64,000 nucleotides of DNA. Source: Lachnospiraceae bacterium (GTDB lineage Bacteria; Bacillota; Clostridia; Lachnospirales; Lachnospiraceae). The stretch lies in contig JAFUKH010000080.1 in assembly GCA_017467845.1 (NCBI GenBank), positions 1 to 64,000 of the forward strand, read 5' to 3'. Within the stretch, counting starts at the first letter, position 1. Each line of letters opens with the position of its first letter. The notes below the pieces were generated by a model that was not told the DNA's origin, did no database searches, and was given only the letters and a program-made list of their open reading frames with translations. A program made the translations under genes and the position numbers. Positions 9,077 to 18,912 of the stretch are shown in pieces.

Positions 9077-10231
9077 TTACTTGTCCTCCTTCTTCGCATT
9101 CTCATAGTGTCTGTAGCAGCTTACATAGTGAGTATCGGAAACCTTTACTTCACATGGGTATGCACCGTCGCAGCCTTCTACGCACATTTCACAACGATCT
9201 TTGAAATAGCAGTAGTTGGGCATATCTACCGGATTAGGAACCTTACCCGGAATACTGTAAAGTCTGTCAATCTTCTTACCTACAACCGGCTTTGAATTCA
9301 TAAGGCCGATGGTATAAGGATGGCAAGGATTCTTGAAAATCTCTGCTGCAGTACCCTTTTCTACCACACGACCTGCATACATAACTACTACATAGTCTGC
9401 CATCTCTGCAATTACACCAAGGTCATGAGTAATCAGCATGATGGAGCTGTTAATCTTATCCTTTAAGTCACGTAAAAGGTCAAGAATCTGCGCCTGAATG
9501 GTAACATCCAGTGCAGTCGTAGGCTCATCTGCAATAATCAGACGAGGATTACATGCAAGACCCATTGCAATCATAACACGCTGACGCATACCACCGGAAA
9601 GCTCGTGAGGGAACATTCTGTATACACCCTCACTGTTGGCAATGCCAACCAGCTCCAGCATCTCGATGGTTTTAGCCTTCACCTGCTCCTTGGTCATCTC
9701 AGAATTGTGAAGTTCAATTACCTCATCTACCTGATCACCGATACGGAATACAGGATTTAAGGAGGTCATGGGCTCCTGGAAAATCATGGAAACATAGTTA
9801 CCACGGATTCCCTGCATTTTATTATTGGGAGTATTTACAATATTATACGCTTTTCCCTCGCCCATATTTAAACGGATTTCTCCATCTACGGTCTGACCCT
9901 GAGGACGCTGTACAAGCTGCATAATGGATAAGCTGGTTACGGACTTACCGCAACCTGACTCACCTACAACACCTACTGTCTTACCAATAGGCACTTCAAA
10001 ACTCACACCATTAACACTCTTAACAGTACCTGCATCTGTGAAGAAGTAAGTATGAAGATTGTCAATCTCAAGAACGTTCTTCTCATCCCTCATCTTAGTA
10101 ACATACTCAGATTCCGGAACATTTTTTCTCTTACGTTTCTTTTCAAATTCATTGGTAATCTTACGGTTCTCTCGTGAGATTCTACGAGACTCCTTTGCGG
10201 AGAGATAACCTTCTGCTTTTTTCTTTGCCAT
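9077..10231 (-). CDS. oppD: Oligopeptide ABC transporter ATP-binding protein OppD
   Basis: 384 residues. The ABC domain begins near residue 55, with Walker A GESGCGKSV, signature SGGMRQRVMIAMGL and Walker B LIIADEPTTALD. A cysteine-containing C-terminal domain (CYFKDRCEMC) follows. The first 50 residues form a very basic, probably disordered extension (KKKRKRKNVPE type) that OppD usually lacks. The start at 10231 is supported by AGGAGGGAG upstream. It lies 14 bases after oppC and immediately before oppF. Confidence 0.95.
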   Translation of the reverse strand: MAKKKAEGYLSAKESRRISRENRKITNEFEKKRKRKNVPESEYVTKMRDEKNVLEIDNLHTYFFTDAGTVKSVNGVSFEVPIGKTVGVVGESGCGKSVTSLSIMQLVQRPQGQTVDGEIRLNMGEGKAYNIVNTPNNKMQGIRGNYVSMIFQEPMTSLNPVFRIGDQVDEVIELHNSEMTKEQVKAKTIEMLELVGIANSEGVYRMFPHELSGGMRQRVMIAMGLACNPRLIIADEPTTALDVTIQAQILDLLRDLKDKINSSIMLITHDLGVIAEMADYVVVMYAGRVVEKGTAAEIFKNPCHPYTIGLMNSKPVVGKKIDRLYSIPGKVPNPVDMPNYCYFKDRCEMCVEGCDGAYPCEVKVSDTHYVSCYRHYENAKKEDK

Positions 10232-10245
10232 TTGTAATCTCCCTC

Positions 10246-11802
10246 CTATCTCTTCATCTTAGGGTCAAATGCATCACGAAGACCATCACCCAAGATATTA
10301 AATGCCAATACGGTTAATAACAAACAGATACCTGCAGGAATCCAGATAAACCAATAAGTTGTAAGAACGAAGGTATCGTTTACGTCGTTGATAATGTTAC
10401 CCCATGAAGCAAATGGGAACTTAACACCCAGACCTAAGAAGGAAAGGGTTGCTTCGGTAATAATGGTAGAACCAAGGCTCATGGTACATACAACGATGAG
10501 CTGTGGGATAACGTTAGGAATTAAGTGCTTGAAAATTCTGTTATGAATCTTAATACCGGTAGCCTCTGCCGCAACCATAAACTCCTGCTCACGAAGAGAA
10601 AGAATCTGTCCACGAACAAGACGTGCAATACTAGGCCATCCAAGGAAACCTAAGATTAACATCAGGTATAACATACGAAGGGTAGGATCCACACGCATAC
10701 CATCCATTACCGCACCGAGAATTATGATAATCGGCATGGAAGGAATACAGTAGAAAATATCTACGATACGCATGATAAGCATATCTACCCAGCCTCCGAA
10801 GAAACCGGACATACCACCTAAAATAACACCTAAAACGGTAGAAATAACTACTACGATAAAACCGATGATAAGGGATACTCGACCACCATACATAATACGG
10901 GTAAGCATGTCCATACCATTTTTATCGGTACCAAGCCAGTGCTCCTTAGAAGGATAAGAATAGGTATCAAATACTTTTACACCCTTCTCTTCCTGAATAG
11001 ACCACATATTCTTGGTTACATCAAAGGAAAGCTTATATTCACAACTTTCACCTGCTTCATTGGTAAATGGGAATACTTCTTCACCTGCTTCAATAGCTGC
11101 TACAACCTCTTCCTTAAATGCACGGGTAAGGAATACATCGGAATGAATAGACTGAATTACATAGCTGCTTACAAATGCAACTTCTCCGTCAGCGGTAGTA
11201 ACACCACCGTCTTCTGTTACAGTATAATCTACTCCGTCTAAGCTAAAGCTGGTTTCGCCGTTGGTAAATGCCTTCAGCATTGCAAATCTCTGATCAAAGG
11301 ATAACTCCACACCCTCAATGGTAGAAGAAACGATATCCTTGAAAGCCATACCGATTACTTCTCCGTTATGAGAAATGCTGTAGAAATTCTCACCTTCCTG
11401 GGTTACACCATACTCTACATCCTTCCAAGTGAAGGAATCAGCCTTCTTAGTAAGCGCCAGAATCGTCTGTGCCTGAAGAATACTGTCATAAGCTACCTCT
11501 TTGCCTGCATTGGCAAAACGATATTCCTCATTCTTAGTAACTGCGGCATACTCTTTAAACTGCATGTCCAAACGATAGAATACCTGATCCTCTTCATATG
11601 GAGAAATCATTCCACCTATAAAAGAGAAAACAAACATGAATACTAAAATAACAAGTCCTGTTACAGCAAGACGGTTACGGAAAAATCTCTTTGCTACCAT
11701 CGCACCCGGTGAAAGCACCTTTACACGACGGTCATCATTTAAAGAATACTGCTCGCTTGAGGAGTTTTCCTGTTCATTTACGTTCTTTAATTCTTCGCTC
11801 AT
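10246..11802 (-). CDS. oppC: Oligopeptide ABC transporter permease OppC with large extracytoplasmic insert
   Basis: 518 residues, against about 300 for a typical OppC. After a cytoplasmic N-terminus and the first membrane segment (RLAVTGLVILVFMFVFSFI, residues 44-62), about 200 residues are inserted before the conserved core restarts at FDTYSYPSKEHWLGTDKNGMD. The permease loop GWPSIARLVRGQILSLREQEF is intact. The insert has two similar sub-units (FTWKDVEYGVTQEG and FSLDGVDYTVTEDGG) and would sit outside the membrane beside OppA. Similar long forms exist in other Clostridia as far as I recall. It probably contacts the equally long OppA. Confidence 0.93.
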   Translation of the reverse strand: MSEELKNVNEQENSSSEQYSLNDDRRVKVLSPGAMVAKRFFRNRLAVTGLVILVFMFVFSFIGGMISPYEEDQVFYRLDMQFKEYAAVTKNEEYRFANAGKEVAYDSILQAQTILALTKKADSFTWKDVEYGVTQEGENFYSISHNGEVIGMAFKDIVSSTIEGVELSFDQRFAMLKAFTNGETSFSLDGVDYTVTEDGGVTTADGEVAFVSSYVIQSIHSDVFLTRAFKEEVVAAIEAGEEVFPFTNEAGESCEYKLSFDVTKNMWSIQEEKGVKVFDTYSYPSKEHWLGTDKNGMDMLTRIMYGGRVSLIIGFIVVVISTVLGVILGGMSGFFGGWVDMLIMRIVDIFYCIPSMPIIIILGAVMDGMRVDPTLRMLYLMLILGFLGWPSIARLVRGQILSLREQEFMVAAEATGIKIHNRIFKHLIPNVIPQLIVVCTMSLGSTIITEATLSFLGLGVKFPFASWGNIINDVNDTFVLTTYWFIWIPAGICLLLTVLAFNILGDGLRDAFDPKMKR

Positions 11803-11817
11803 TGTAACTCCTCCTTC

Positions 11818-12834
11818 TTATGATACTCTTACCCTGGGGTCAACTACCGCATAAAGGATATCGGTAATCAAGTTACCAAGTAAGGTCATTGCTGCCATAA
11901 ATACTAAATAGAACATAGAGAACGGAATATCACCGGATACCATGGAATGATATGAGGTGTAGCCGATACCCGGAATACTGAATAAGGTCTCGGTAATAAG
12001 TGCACCGGAGAAAAGTCCCGGCAGGGAACCACCAAGAATGGTAACCAGCGGAATCAAAGTATTACGGAATGCATGCTTATAGATAACTGTTCTCTCGCTC
12101 AGACCCTTAGCACGGGCAGTTCTGATATAATCTGCATTTAATACTTCCAGCATATTGGTACGGGTATGACGCATGAGAGAACCCATACTGATTACTACAA
12201 GTACAATGATCGGAAGCACAAGGTGGTTAGCCTTATCAAGTAACTGTCCTGCAGGACTTAAATACTCATAATCACGTCCAACAAGACCATATAAATCAAA
12301 CCATCCAAGCTTTACAGCGAATACTAACTTCATAAGAGAGGCAAAGAAGAAAGTAGGCAAAGAAATACCTGCCAAAGCCACGATAGAAATGGTGTAGTCA
12401 GCCTTGCTGTACTGCTTTGTTGCGGCAATAACACCAAGAGGAATTGCGATAATTACTTCGAAGAAAAGTGCAATAGCACCCATTACGAAGGAAACCCATA
12501 CTACATTGTTGAACTTCTCAGTAACAGGCATGGTCCACTTCCAGCTGTCACCAAATTCTCCACGGAATACATTACCAAGCCAAGCAAAATATCCTTCTAC
12601 AATTCCCTTGTCCATGTTATACATCTTTGTTAACTGTTCCATCCACTCTTCGAAGCTCTTACTGTTTGGCTGCATGGACTTCTGAAGCGCTACTGCCTCG
12701 ATGTAAGATGTAGGCAGACAACGCATTAAGGTATAGATGATTAAAGCTACGAAGAAAAGAATTACAATAGAAATACCTATTCTTTTCAAGATATACTTCA
12801 ATAACTGATTATCTTTCACGTTTATTCCCTCCAA
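11818..12834 (-). CDS. oppB: Oligopeptide ABC transporter permease OppB
   Basis: 338 residues with six predicted membrane spans and the permease signature region ARAKGLSERTVIYKHAFRNTLIPLV. The start has TTTTGGAGGGAATAAACG upstream (GGAGGG). It forms the transmembrane pore with OppC. It follows oppA after a 187-base intergenic region that contains a strong hairpin, so its expression is probably lower than that of the binding protein. Confidence 0.95.
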   Translation of the reverse strand: MEGINVKDNQLLKYILKRIGISIVILFFVALIIYTLMRCLPTSYIEAVALQKSMQPNSKSFEEWMEQLTKMYNMDKGIVEGYFAWLGNVFRGEFGDSWKWTMPVTEKFNNVVWVSFVMGAIALFFEVIIAIPLGVIAATKQYSKADYTISIVALAGISLPTFFFASLMKLVFAVKLGWFDLYGLVGRDYEYLSPAGQLLDKANHLVLPIIVLVVISMGSLMRHTRTNMLEVLNADYIRTARAKGLSERTVIYKHAFRNTLIPLVTILGGSLPGLFSGALITETLFSIPGIGYTSYHSMVSGDIPFSMFYLVFMAAMTLLGNLITDILYAVVDPRVRVS

Positions 12835-12953
12835 AATTCATTATTGTGCGTACTGCGTATCAAGCAGCGGTTCCACAGCTAAACCAATAATTTATTGTAC
12901 CATAAAAAACACTTATAGCACAACAACTTTGAAGCCGTTGCCAGGTACGCAGT

Positions 12954-12988
12954 AGGTTGCCCTACGCAAACGCTGCGTAGGGCAACCT
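12954..12988 (-). promoter_or_regulatory. 14-bp perfect stem-loop between oppA and oppB
   Basis: AGGTTGCCCTACGC (12954-12967) pairs perfectly with GCGTAGGGCAACCT (12975-12988) around a 7-base loop. No T run follows on the minus strand, so it is not a classical terminator. Stem-loops between a binding-protein gene and its permease genes commonly stabilise the upstream mRNA and reduce downstream expression. That function is inferred here. Confidence 0.6.
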
Positions 12989-13021
12989 GGGTACCAGTAT
13001 TGCTACCTAAAACACACTAAA

Positions 13022-15340
13022 TTAGTTTAATTCGATGTTCTGAACTTCAGCCATCCAACCATAGAAAGTAGTAATATCAGGAGTTACAGTTGACATATTA
13101 ACTCTCTCGGTAGAGAAGATAATAGCGTTCTGTCTCTGGTATACAGGAATTTCTACAGCCCAGTCGATGATGATGTCAAGACAAGCCTTGTACATAGCCT
13201 TTCTAAAGGTCTGGTCGGTAGTTGCACGTGCATCCATGATTAACTGAGATAACTCGTCATCGTTGATTGCGTACTGATAGTTAGAACCTCCGTCCGGATG
13301 ATAAATCTGGAACATATCAGGGTCAATGGTTGCGCCCCAAGCTGCACACCAGATAGCACAGGTCTGTGCAGAAAGTGCAGTCCAAAGGTCTGAAGAGTTG
13401 GTAAGGTCAGTAACGATTAAGTTCATACCAATCTCTGCTAATGCTTCAGAAGCAAGAGTACAGATCATGAATGAAGGATGGTCACCGGCACCATCACCAG
13501 GGATTAATAATTCATATTCAAGTTCAGCACCTTCAGGAGCAGCAGTTAACTTACCATCAGTTACAGTGTAACCGGCAGCCTCGAAATATCCAAGAGCAGC
13601 CTGCTTAGCAGCTTCGTACTTCTCTTCTGCAGTCATGGTAGAGGTGTAAATAGGATTTCCGTTTACATCCTTAGAGAATGCAATTTCGTAACCATCATCG
13701 GTTGACTGAGGAGCCGCCCATGAGGTATTAGAAATAGGATAGTTAATAACAGTTGCTAACTCACCATAGTAAGAATCGATAGCTACATCACGATATACAG
13801 AGAAGATAGTACCGAATGCCTTACGAAGGTTCTTAGAAGCATCAGAAGCCTTGTCATCGCCAACCTTCATAACTTCTGCACACATACCAATGTAACCATA
13901 ACCTAAGTTATCTACGGTAGAAACAGTAATTACATCACCGTTGGTCTCACCACCGTTAGCCTTCTGGATAGCTGCTACAGCATCCTTGTTGTAAGAAGGA
14001 TCGGTAATATCTACAGTACCGGTTACAACACCGTTAAGCTTATCAGCTTCCTGAGTCTCAAGGAAGTTGATGTACTTGGTCTTAGGAGCACCTAAGTAGT
14101 AATTCTCATTAGCTTCGAAGTTAATTACACCGTTCTCGAACTTAACGAACTTGTAAGGACCAGCACCCATAGGCTGAGTTGTCTTAGAACGAACAGTGCT
14201 TAAATCACCCTTGGTAAAACCGAAGGAGTTATTGTCATAATCAAATAAAGAAGCATCACCATAGTAATGCATAGGAGCTACCTGAATAGCTAACTGGTAA
14301 ATAGAAGTTGCGTCAACCTCGGTCATAACGATACGAACGTTGTAATCATCAATCTTCTGAATACCGGTAATGCTAGGAGCTGAATCACCGGTCTGAATAC
14401 CGATGGTATAGTTGCTATAGCCTTCCATTAAATCAAATAAAGAAGAACCTGCTGACTCAGTGCTTGAAAGGGTAGCTAAATCCCAAGCATAAGCTTCACA
14501 CATCATAGCAAAGAAATCTTCTGCAGTTGCTTCTGCTGGAAGTCCATCAAATGCCCAAGCTGCAGCTGCTGTTGCAACGCTGTCGCCGTAACCGGCTGCG
14601 ATACAATAGTCAACGATTTCCTGTGCAAATGCTGCACCAGCCTGATTTAAATCAGCCCAGAATGCGGTCTGAGTAGCCTCATCCCAATAGGTGTAATCTG
14701 TATTTTCAGGACCAGCTGTTACTAATAAGTTGAATAAAGTGTCCATACCTGAACGATATGCTTCCATACCTTCTACAGGCTGAGCGTAGAAAGAAGAGCT
14801 TCCGTCATAGGTTGGGTCAGCAAGAACATAATAACTGAAAATTACGTCATCAGCAGTTAATGCTTCTCCATCAGAGAACTTAACATCTTCACGTAACTTG
14901 AAATCATAGTAAACAGTACCGTCTGCGTTTTCAGTTACAGTACAGTCAGCAATACCATAGTAGGTATAATCGGTACCATTGTAGCTGATGGTCTCACCTT
15001 CGATACCATTGTAAATCATGGCACCCTGACGGTCATTGCCAAGTAATGCCACCTGGGTCATAGACTGTGCATCCTGGTCATAGCCGGTCTCTGCAAAGAA
15101 TGGAGAGAACTTGCTACTGAAAGGTGCATAACCAACTACTAACGGAGTGTCAGCATTAGTGTCTTCCACAACAGCTTCGCTGGAAGCCGGTGCTTCTGTA
15201 GGTGCTTCACTGCTCTCTACTACTTCAGAGCTAGCAGGAGTTTCGCTGCTCTCTACAGCTTCGTTACTACCGCCACAGCCAGCTAACAAGCTAACGGACA
15301 TCGTACTTGCTAAGAGAACAGAAAGTAATTTCTTTCTCAT
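13022..15340 (-). CDS. oppA: Oligopeptide-binding lipoprotein OppA
   Basis: 772 residues, longer than the 550-600 of typical OppA. A signal peptide ends in the lipobox LLAGCGG (Cys near residue 22), so it is a lipoprotein on the outer face of the membrane. A Ser/Glu/Ala-rich linker follows to about residue 65, then the SBP_bac_5 fold (YDFKLREDVKFSDGEALTADDVIFSY). An insert near residues 195-320 is rich in Ala, Asp and aromatic residues. The start has AGAAGGAGGATAAT upstream. It is the first gene of the opp unit and precedes the stem-loop at 12954. Confidence 0.95.
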   Translation of the reverse strand: MRKKLLSVLLASTMSVSLLAGCGGSNEAVESSETPASSEVVESSEAPTEAPASSEAVVEDTNADTPLVVGYAPFSSKFSPFFAETGYDQDAQSMTQVALLGNDRQGAMIYNGIEGETISYNGTDYTYYGIADCTVTENADGTVYYDFKLREDVKFSDGEALTADDVIFSYYVLADPTYDGSSSFYAQPVEGMEAYRSGMDTLFNLLVTAGPENTDYTYWDEATQTAFWADLNQAGAAFAQEIVDYCIAAGYGDSVATAAAAWAFDGLPAEATAEDFFAMMCEAYAWDLATLSSTESAGSSLFDLMEGYSNYTIGIQTGDSAPSITGIQKIDDYNVRIVMTEVDATSIYQLAIQVAPMHYYGDASLFDYDNNSFGFTKGDLSTVRSKTTQPMGAGPYKFVKFENGVINFEANENYYLGAPKTKYINFLETQEADKLNGVVTGTVDITDPSYNKDAVAAIQKANGGETNGDVITVSTVDNLGYGYIGMCAEVMKVGDDKASDASKNLRKAFGTIFSVYRDVAIDSYYGELATVINYPISNTSWAAPQSTDDGYEIAFSKDVNGNPIYTSTMTAEEKYEAAKQAALGYFEAAGYTVTDGKLTAAPEGAELEYELLIPGDGAGDHPSFMICTLASEALAEIGMNLIVTDLTNSSDLWTALSAQTCAIWCAAWGATIDPDMFQIYHPDGGSNYQYAINDDELSQLIMDARATTDQTFRKAMYKACLDIIIDWAVEIPVYQRQNAIIFSTERVNMSTVTPDITTFYGWMAEVQNIELN

Positions 15341-15397
15341 AATATTATCCTCCTTCTGAGAAAAGTCTTTATGTGACTTATAAATATATATAAAGGG

Positions 15398-15955
15398 CTA
15401 ATCGCGGTCTCCCGCAACATCCCCCTCTACCGAAATAATTCCGGTCTGCTGATACAGACCTCTGTGATATTTTAGCGTTGCAATATTGCAGACAAACAGG
15501 ATTGCCAGCATTCCAAGCAGAACGTAGTCTCCATAACCCTCCAGACCACTGAGATTCCGGATGATTACCACAATCTGTGCTACAAGTGCAAAGGCATTTA
15601 GAACAAGTCCCACTGCCGTAGACTGCACCGTTCTCAAAAAAGCTTTTTCATAAATGCTCTTCTCCATCTTGTCCTGGCTTGTCATATATGCGTAGGAACC
15701 GGTCATGTATAGCACAATACAAATCAGAATACACTCTACCGGAATCACTACTGCAATCTTAAAATTGCCCAAACACTTAATGGACACAGCCAATAATACA
15801 AAGAGTAGTTCAAGGATACCTCCTATAAGCTGTAGTATTCCGTTTTTCCTTCTGTTTTTATCCGAAACAGTACAAAAATAATATGAACCTACATACTTAT
15901 AACCTCCCGGATTATCCGGATCAAGAACATAATCTTTTAAAAAACCTTTTTTCAT
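15398..15955 (-). CDS. Hypothetical four-span membrane protein
   Basis: 185 residues with four clear hydrophobic segments near residues 40-60, 68-88, 113-135 and 143-163. Soluble ends are short. I do not recognise a family. It precedes oppA by 57 bases on the same strand, so it could share transcripts with opp. A weak promoter (TTTGCA, 16 bases, TGATAA) may lie just upstream of it on the minus strand near 15990-16020. Confidence 0.75.
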   Translation of the reverse strand: MKKGFLKDYVLDPDNPGGYKYVGSYYFCTVSDKNRRKNGILQLIGGILELLFVLLAVSIKCLGNFKIAVVIPVECILICIVLYMTGSYAYMTSQDKMEKSIYEKAFLRTVQSTAVGLVLNAFALVAQIVVIIRNLSGLEGYGDYVLLGMLAILFVCNIATLKYHRGLYQQTGIISVEGDVAGDRD

Positions 15956-16023
15956 ATCACCCTTTTGTCCTATTAAAGCTCTACCACGTTATCACACTAA
16001 AATATTTCTCTGCAAACAAAAAC

Positions 16024-16053
16024 AGTGCAGCCGGCTCCTTTGCCCACTGCACT
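16024..16053 (-). terminator. Terminator downstream of the SH3-domain gene
   Basis: AGTGCAG (16024-16030) and CTGCACT (16047-16053) form the base of a hairpin with a further GGGC/GCC stem. On the minus strand it is followed by GTTTTTG. It lies about 120 bases after the stop at 16176 and probably ends the purine operon transcript. The space 16054-16175 holds only a weak TGTGTC/GACACA hairpin. Confidence 0.65.
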
Positions 16054-16175
16054 TGTTCTATTCAAAATACATATGTGTGTCTAGGACGGACACATCTATT
16101 TATTTATACACGATAATTCGCCAAAAGTCAATATGATTTTACATAGTTCATACTTTTTTCATAAAATTACGTGAA

Positions 16176-17609
16176 CTACTCTTCTTCCTCTCCGTCCCAA
16201 TTTAAAAACTCGAATTCAAATTCATCGTCATCCGCCATAAAATTCTTTGGCTGGAAGCCCTGTGGTTTTGCAGGTGCCTGCTGTGGACGCTGCTCCTTGG
16301 CAGGGGCTGCGTTGCTCTGCTGTGGTTGCTTCACGGGCTGCGTCGGTTGCTGACCTGCCGGGGTCTGCTTCTTTACTGCCTCGCCTTCCGGACGCTGCTG
16401 CACAGGTCTGTTTGCAATAGGCGCACCTTCCTGACGATTTACAGGCTTACGCACTGCTTCACCGTTTGGACGTGTCTGGCCTGCAGGTCTTCTCACACCT
16501 TCTCCCACCGGACGCTGGCCGTTTCTCTGCTGCTGTCCCTGGGCAGTTCTCTGTCCCTGACCCTGAGCTGGTCTTCTGGTCTGCTGACCAGTGCCACGCT
16601 CCTGACCCACAGTATGCATTACCTTCTTGGGCGCACTCTCTCTATCACGCAGGGTTTTCTTCTCCACCTGTTTAAAATACGCCTCATCCAGCATATCCTT
16701 CAGCTTCCATACAAGGAATGCTACTGCGCCGAGAGAAAGTACCAAAAGAATGGAAAGGGTCCAAATAAAGCCTTTCTGGGACTTTGCAGTCTTTTCATAT
16801 TTTACCGCAAGGTCTCTATTGGTATTCACTGCTGCAAACACATCATCGATGACATATTTTTCATTAGACTCATTGTTTAACAGATACCACTTGTCATCCT
16901 CATAAACAGTATCGTATGCCTTCGGCTCCGGTGTTGCTACCGGTTCTTCCGGAACTACCTCCTGAGGTGTATCCGGTGTAACAGGGTCAGCAGGAATCAC
17001 TTCCGTTGAAGGAGGTGTTACCTCCCCCTGAAGAGACACAAAATCCTCACGAACAAAGCCCAGAATTGCCTGACCTCCTACAGTGCAGTTTATACGATAC
17101 CATATCTTTCCATCACTACCGGTGGCCATACCATCAATGGTAATCACGGTATCACGAACAACAGAAGTTACCACTCCGCCACTTGCTGCTGCGTCCGGTC
17201 TTACTCTTACCGAAGAACCTGTTACAGTTGCAGTTACCGGTGTAAGCTCGGTTACGGTCACTGTTGGATTATAGGTAGCCGGTTGCTCTACCACTGCCGG
17301 AACTTCTCCGGCGACAGAAATTAAATCTGCACGAATATATCCGCTTTTCGTTTCTTCGAAGGTTACTTTATACCAGGTATAACCATCTGCTCCGGATTCC
17401 TGTCCGGTAATGGTGTATTTCTCACCATTTAATGCACTACCAACATGTGCGCTGGATGTACTGGCACTCTCTCGTATCTTCGCAGATGGTGCGGTTATGG
17501 TTCCTTCGGCTGCAAAACACTCGAAGGATACTGCAAAGAGCATAAATGCCACTGCAAATACAGAAAGCATCATCCCTCTGACTTTACCCCAATCATACGC
17601 TTTTCTCAT
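16176..17609 (-). CDS. Secreted/membrane SH3-domain protein with long disordered cytoplasmic tail
   Basis: 477 residues. A signal peptide (MMLSVFAVAFMLFAVSFECFA) is followed by two bacterial SH3 domains: residues 35-100 (AKIRESASTSSAHVGSALNGE) and 125-195 (GSSVRVRPDAAASGGVVTSV). A Pro-rich linker, one membrane segment near 280-300 (WTLSILLVLSLGAVAFLVW) and a tail of about 150 residues follow. The tail is dominated by Q, R, P and G and ends in acidic DDDEFEFEFLNWDGEEEE. The SH3 domains should face outward, where such domains often bind peptidoglycan. The tail should be cytoplasmic. It follows purD by 19 bases, so it is co-transcribed with purine genes for no obvious reason. Confidence 0.8.
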   Translation of the reverse strand: MRKAYDWGKVRGMMLSVFAVAFMLFAVSFECFAAEGTITAPSAKIRESASTSSAHVGSALNGEKYTITGQESGADGYTWYKVTFEETKSGYIRADLISVAGEVPAVVEQPATYNPTVTVTELTPVTATVTGSSVRVRPDAAASGGVVTSVVRDTVITIDGMATGSDGKIWYRINCTVGGQAILGFVREDFVSLQGEVTPPSTEVIPADPVTPDTPQEVVPEEPVATPEPKAYDTVYEDDKWYLLNNESNEKYVIDDVFAAVNTNRDLAVKYEKTAKSQKGFIWTLSILLVLSLGAVAFLVWKLKDMLDEAYFKQVEKKTLRDRESAPKKVMHTVGQERGTGQQTRRPAQGQGQRTAQGQQQRNGQRPVGEGVRRPAGQTRPNGEAVRKPVNRQEGAPIANRPVQQRPEGEAVKKQTPAGQQPTQPVKQPQQSNAAPAKEQRPQQAPAKPQGFQPKNFMADDDEFEFEFLNWDGEEEE

Positions 17610-17628
17610 ATACTCACCACTCCTTTAG

Positions 17629-18900
17629 TTATGCCTCATCAATTGCCTTTCCAATATCATGACGCATATACTTGTTCTCAAACTGTACCCACTCTGTTGC
17701 CTTGTATGCATTGGCTCTTGCTTCCTTAAGGTCTGCTCCCTTGGCAGTAATACCAAGTACACGACCACCATTGGTCACGATGCCATTCTCAGTAAGCTTG
17801 GTTCCTGCATGGAAACAGTAGTAACCATCCTTATCTTCAAAAGCATCCAATCCTTCGATTACAAAGCCCTTCTCATAGCTTACCGGATATCCTTCACTTG
17901 CAAGTACTACACACACAGCAGCATTATCCTCAAACTGAAGATCGATTTCATCTAATCTGCCATCCACACAAGCTTCCATCACTTCGATAATGTCATTCTT
18001 CATACGAGGAAGAACTACCTGTGTTTCCGGATCACCGAATCTTGCATTGTATTCCAGTACTCTCGGACCGTTTGGCGTAAGCATCAGTCCGAAGAAAATA
18101 ATTCCCTTAAACTCTCTACCCTCAGCAGCCATAGCATCTACGGTAGCCTGATAGATATACTTCTTACAGAACTCATCTACTTCCGCAGTATAGAACGGAC
18201 TAGGGGAGAAAGTTCCCATACCACCGGTATTTAAACCTTCGTCATTATCCTTTGCTCTCTTATGATCCTGTGCAGAAGTCATGATTTTAATGGTCTTACC
18301 ATCTACGAAGGAAAGAACAGATACTTCTCTACCGGTCATAAATTCTTCAATAACCATTCTGTTGCCGGCACTACCAAACTTCTTGTCGGTCATGATTTCC
18401 TTAACACCTGCAATAGCTTCTTCCTTGGTGTTACAGATTAACACGCCCTTACCAAGTGCAAGACCATCAGCCTTAAGTACGATAGGATAAGTGCTGTTCT
18501 CTAAATAAGCGATTGCAGCGTCCGCATCATCAAAGTTCTCATATGCGGCGGTAGGAATATTGTACTTCTTCATTAAATCTTTAGAAAAAGCCTTACTTCC
18601 TTCTAAGATTGCTGCATTCTTTCTTGGTCCGAAGGTTCTGATACCGGCTGCCTCTAACTCATCCACAAGACCACCAACCAACGGATCATCCATACCTACG
18701 ATTACAAAATCAATAGCATTTTCCATAGAAAAAGCTACAAGCTTGTCAAATTCCATAGCTCCGATATTCACACACTCGGCAATCTGACCGATGCCTGCAT
18801 TACCCGGAGCACAATAAATCTTTGAAACCTTAGAGCTCTTTGCAACACTTGCTGCGATTGCATGCTCTCTTCCGCCACTTCCTACAATTAATACTTTCAT
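17629..18900 (-). CDS. purD: Phosphoribosylamine-glycine ligase (GAR synthetase)
   Basis: 423 residues, full length. It starts MKVLIVGSGGREHAIA, the PurD N-terminal signature, and contains the ATP-grasp core with GLALGKGVLIC and the motif RFGDPETQVVLPRM. It catalyses ATP-dependent joining of phosphoribosylamine and glycine, step 2 of purine synthesis. It lies 12 bases after purN in the purE-purM-purN-purD operon. Confidence 0.97.
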   Translation of the reverse strand: MKVLIVGSGGREHAIAASVAKSSKVSKIYCAPGNAGIGQIAECVNIGAMEFDKLVAFSMENAIDFVIVGMDDPLVGGLVDELEAAGIRTFGPRKNAAILEGSKAFSKDLMKKYNIPTAAYENFDDADAAIAYLENSTYPIVLKADGLALGKGVLICNTKEEAIAGVKEIMTDKKFGSAGNRMVIEEFMTGREVSVLSFVDGKTIKIMTSAQDHKRAKDNDEGLNTGGMGTFSPSPFYTAEVDEFCKKYIYQATVDAMAAEGREFKGIIFFGLMLTPNGPRVLEYNARFGDPETQVVLPRMKNDIIEVMEACVDGRLDEIDLQFEDNAAVCVVLASEGYPVSYEKGFVIEGLDAFEDKDGYYCFHAGTKLTENGIVTNGGRVLGITAKGADLKEARANAYKATEWVQFENKYMRHDIGKAIDEA

Positions 18901-18912
18901 TGTTTTCCTCTT

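Noticed and set aside
9076..9105. Longer OppF start at 9105
   Set aside because: It lies within oppD and has no ribosome-binding site, while ATG 9075 has AAGGAGGA at good spacing.
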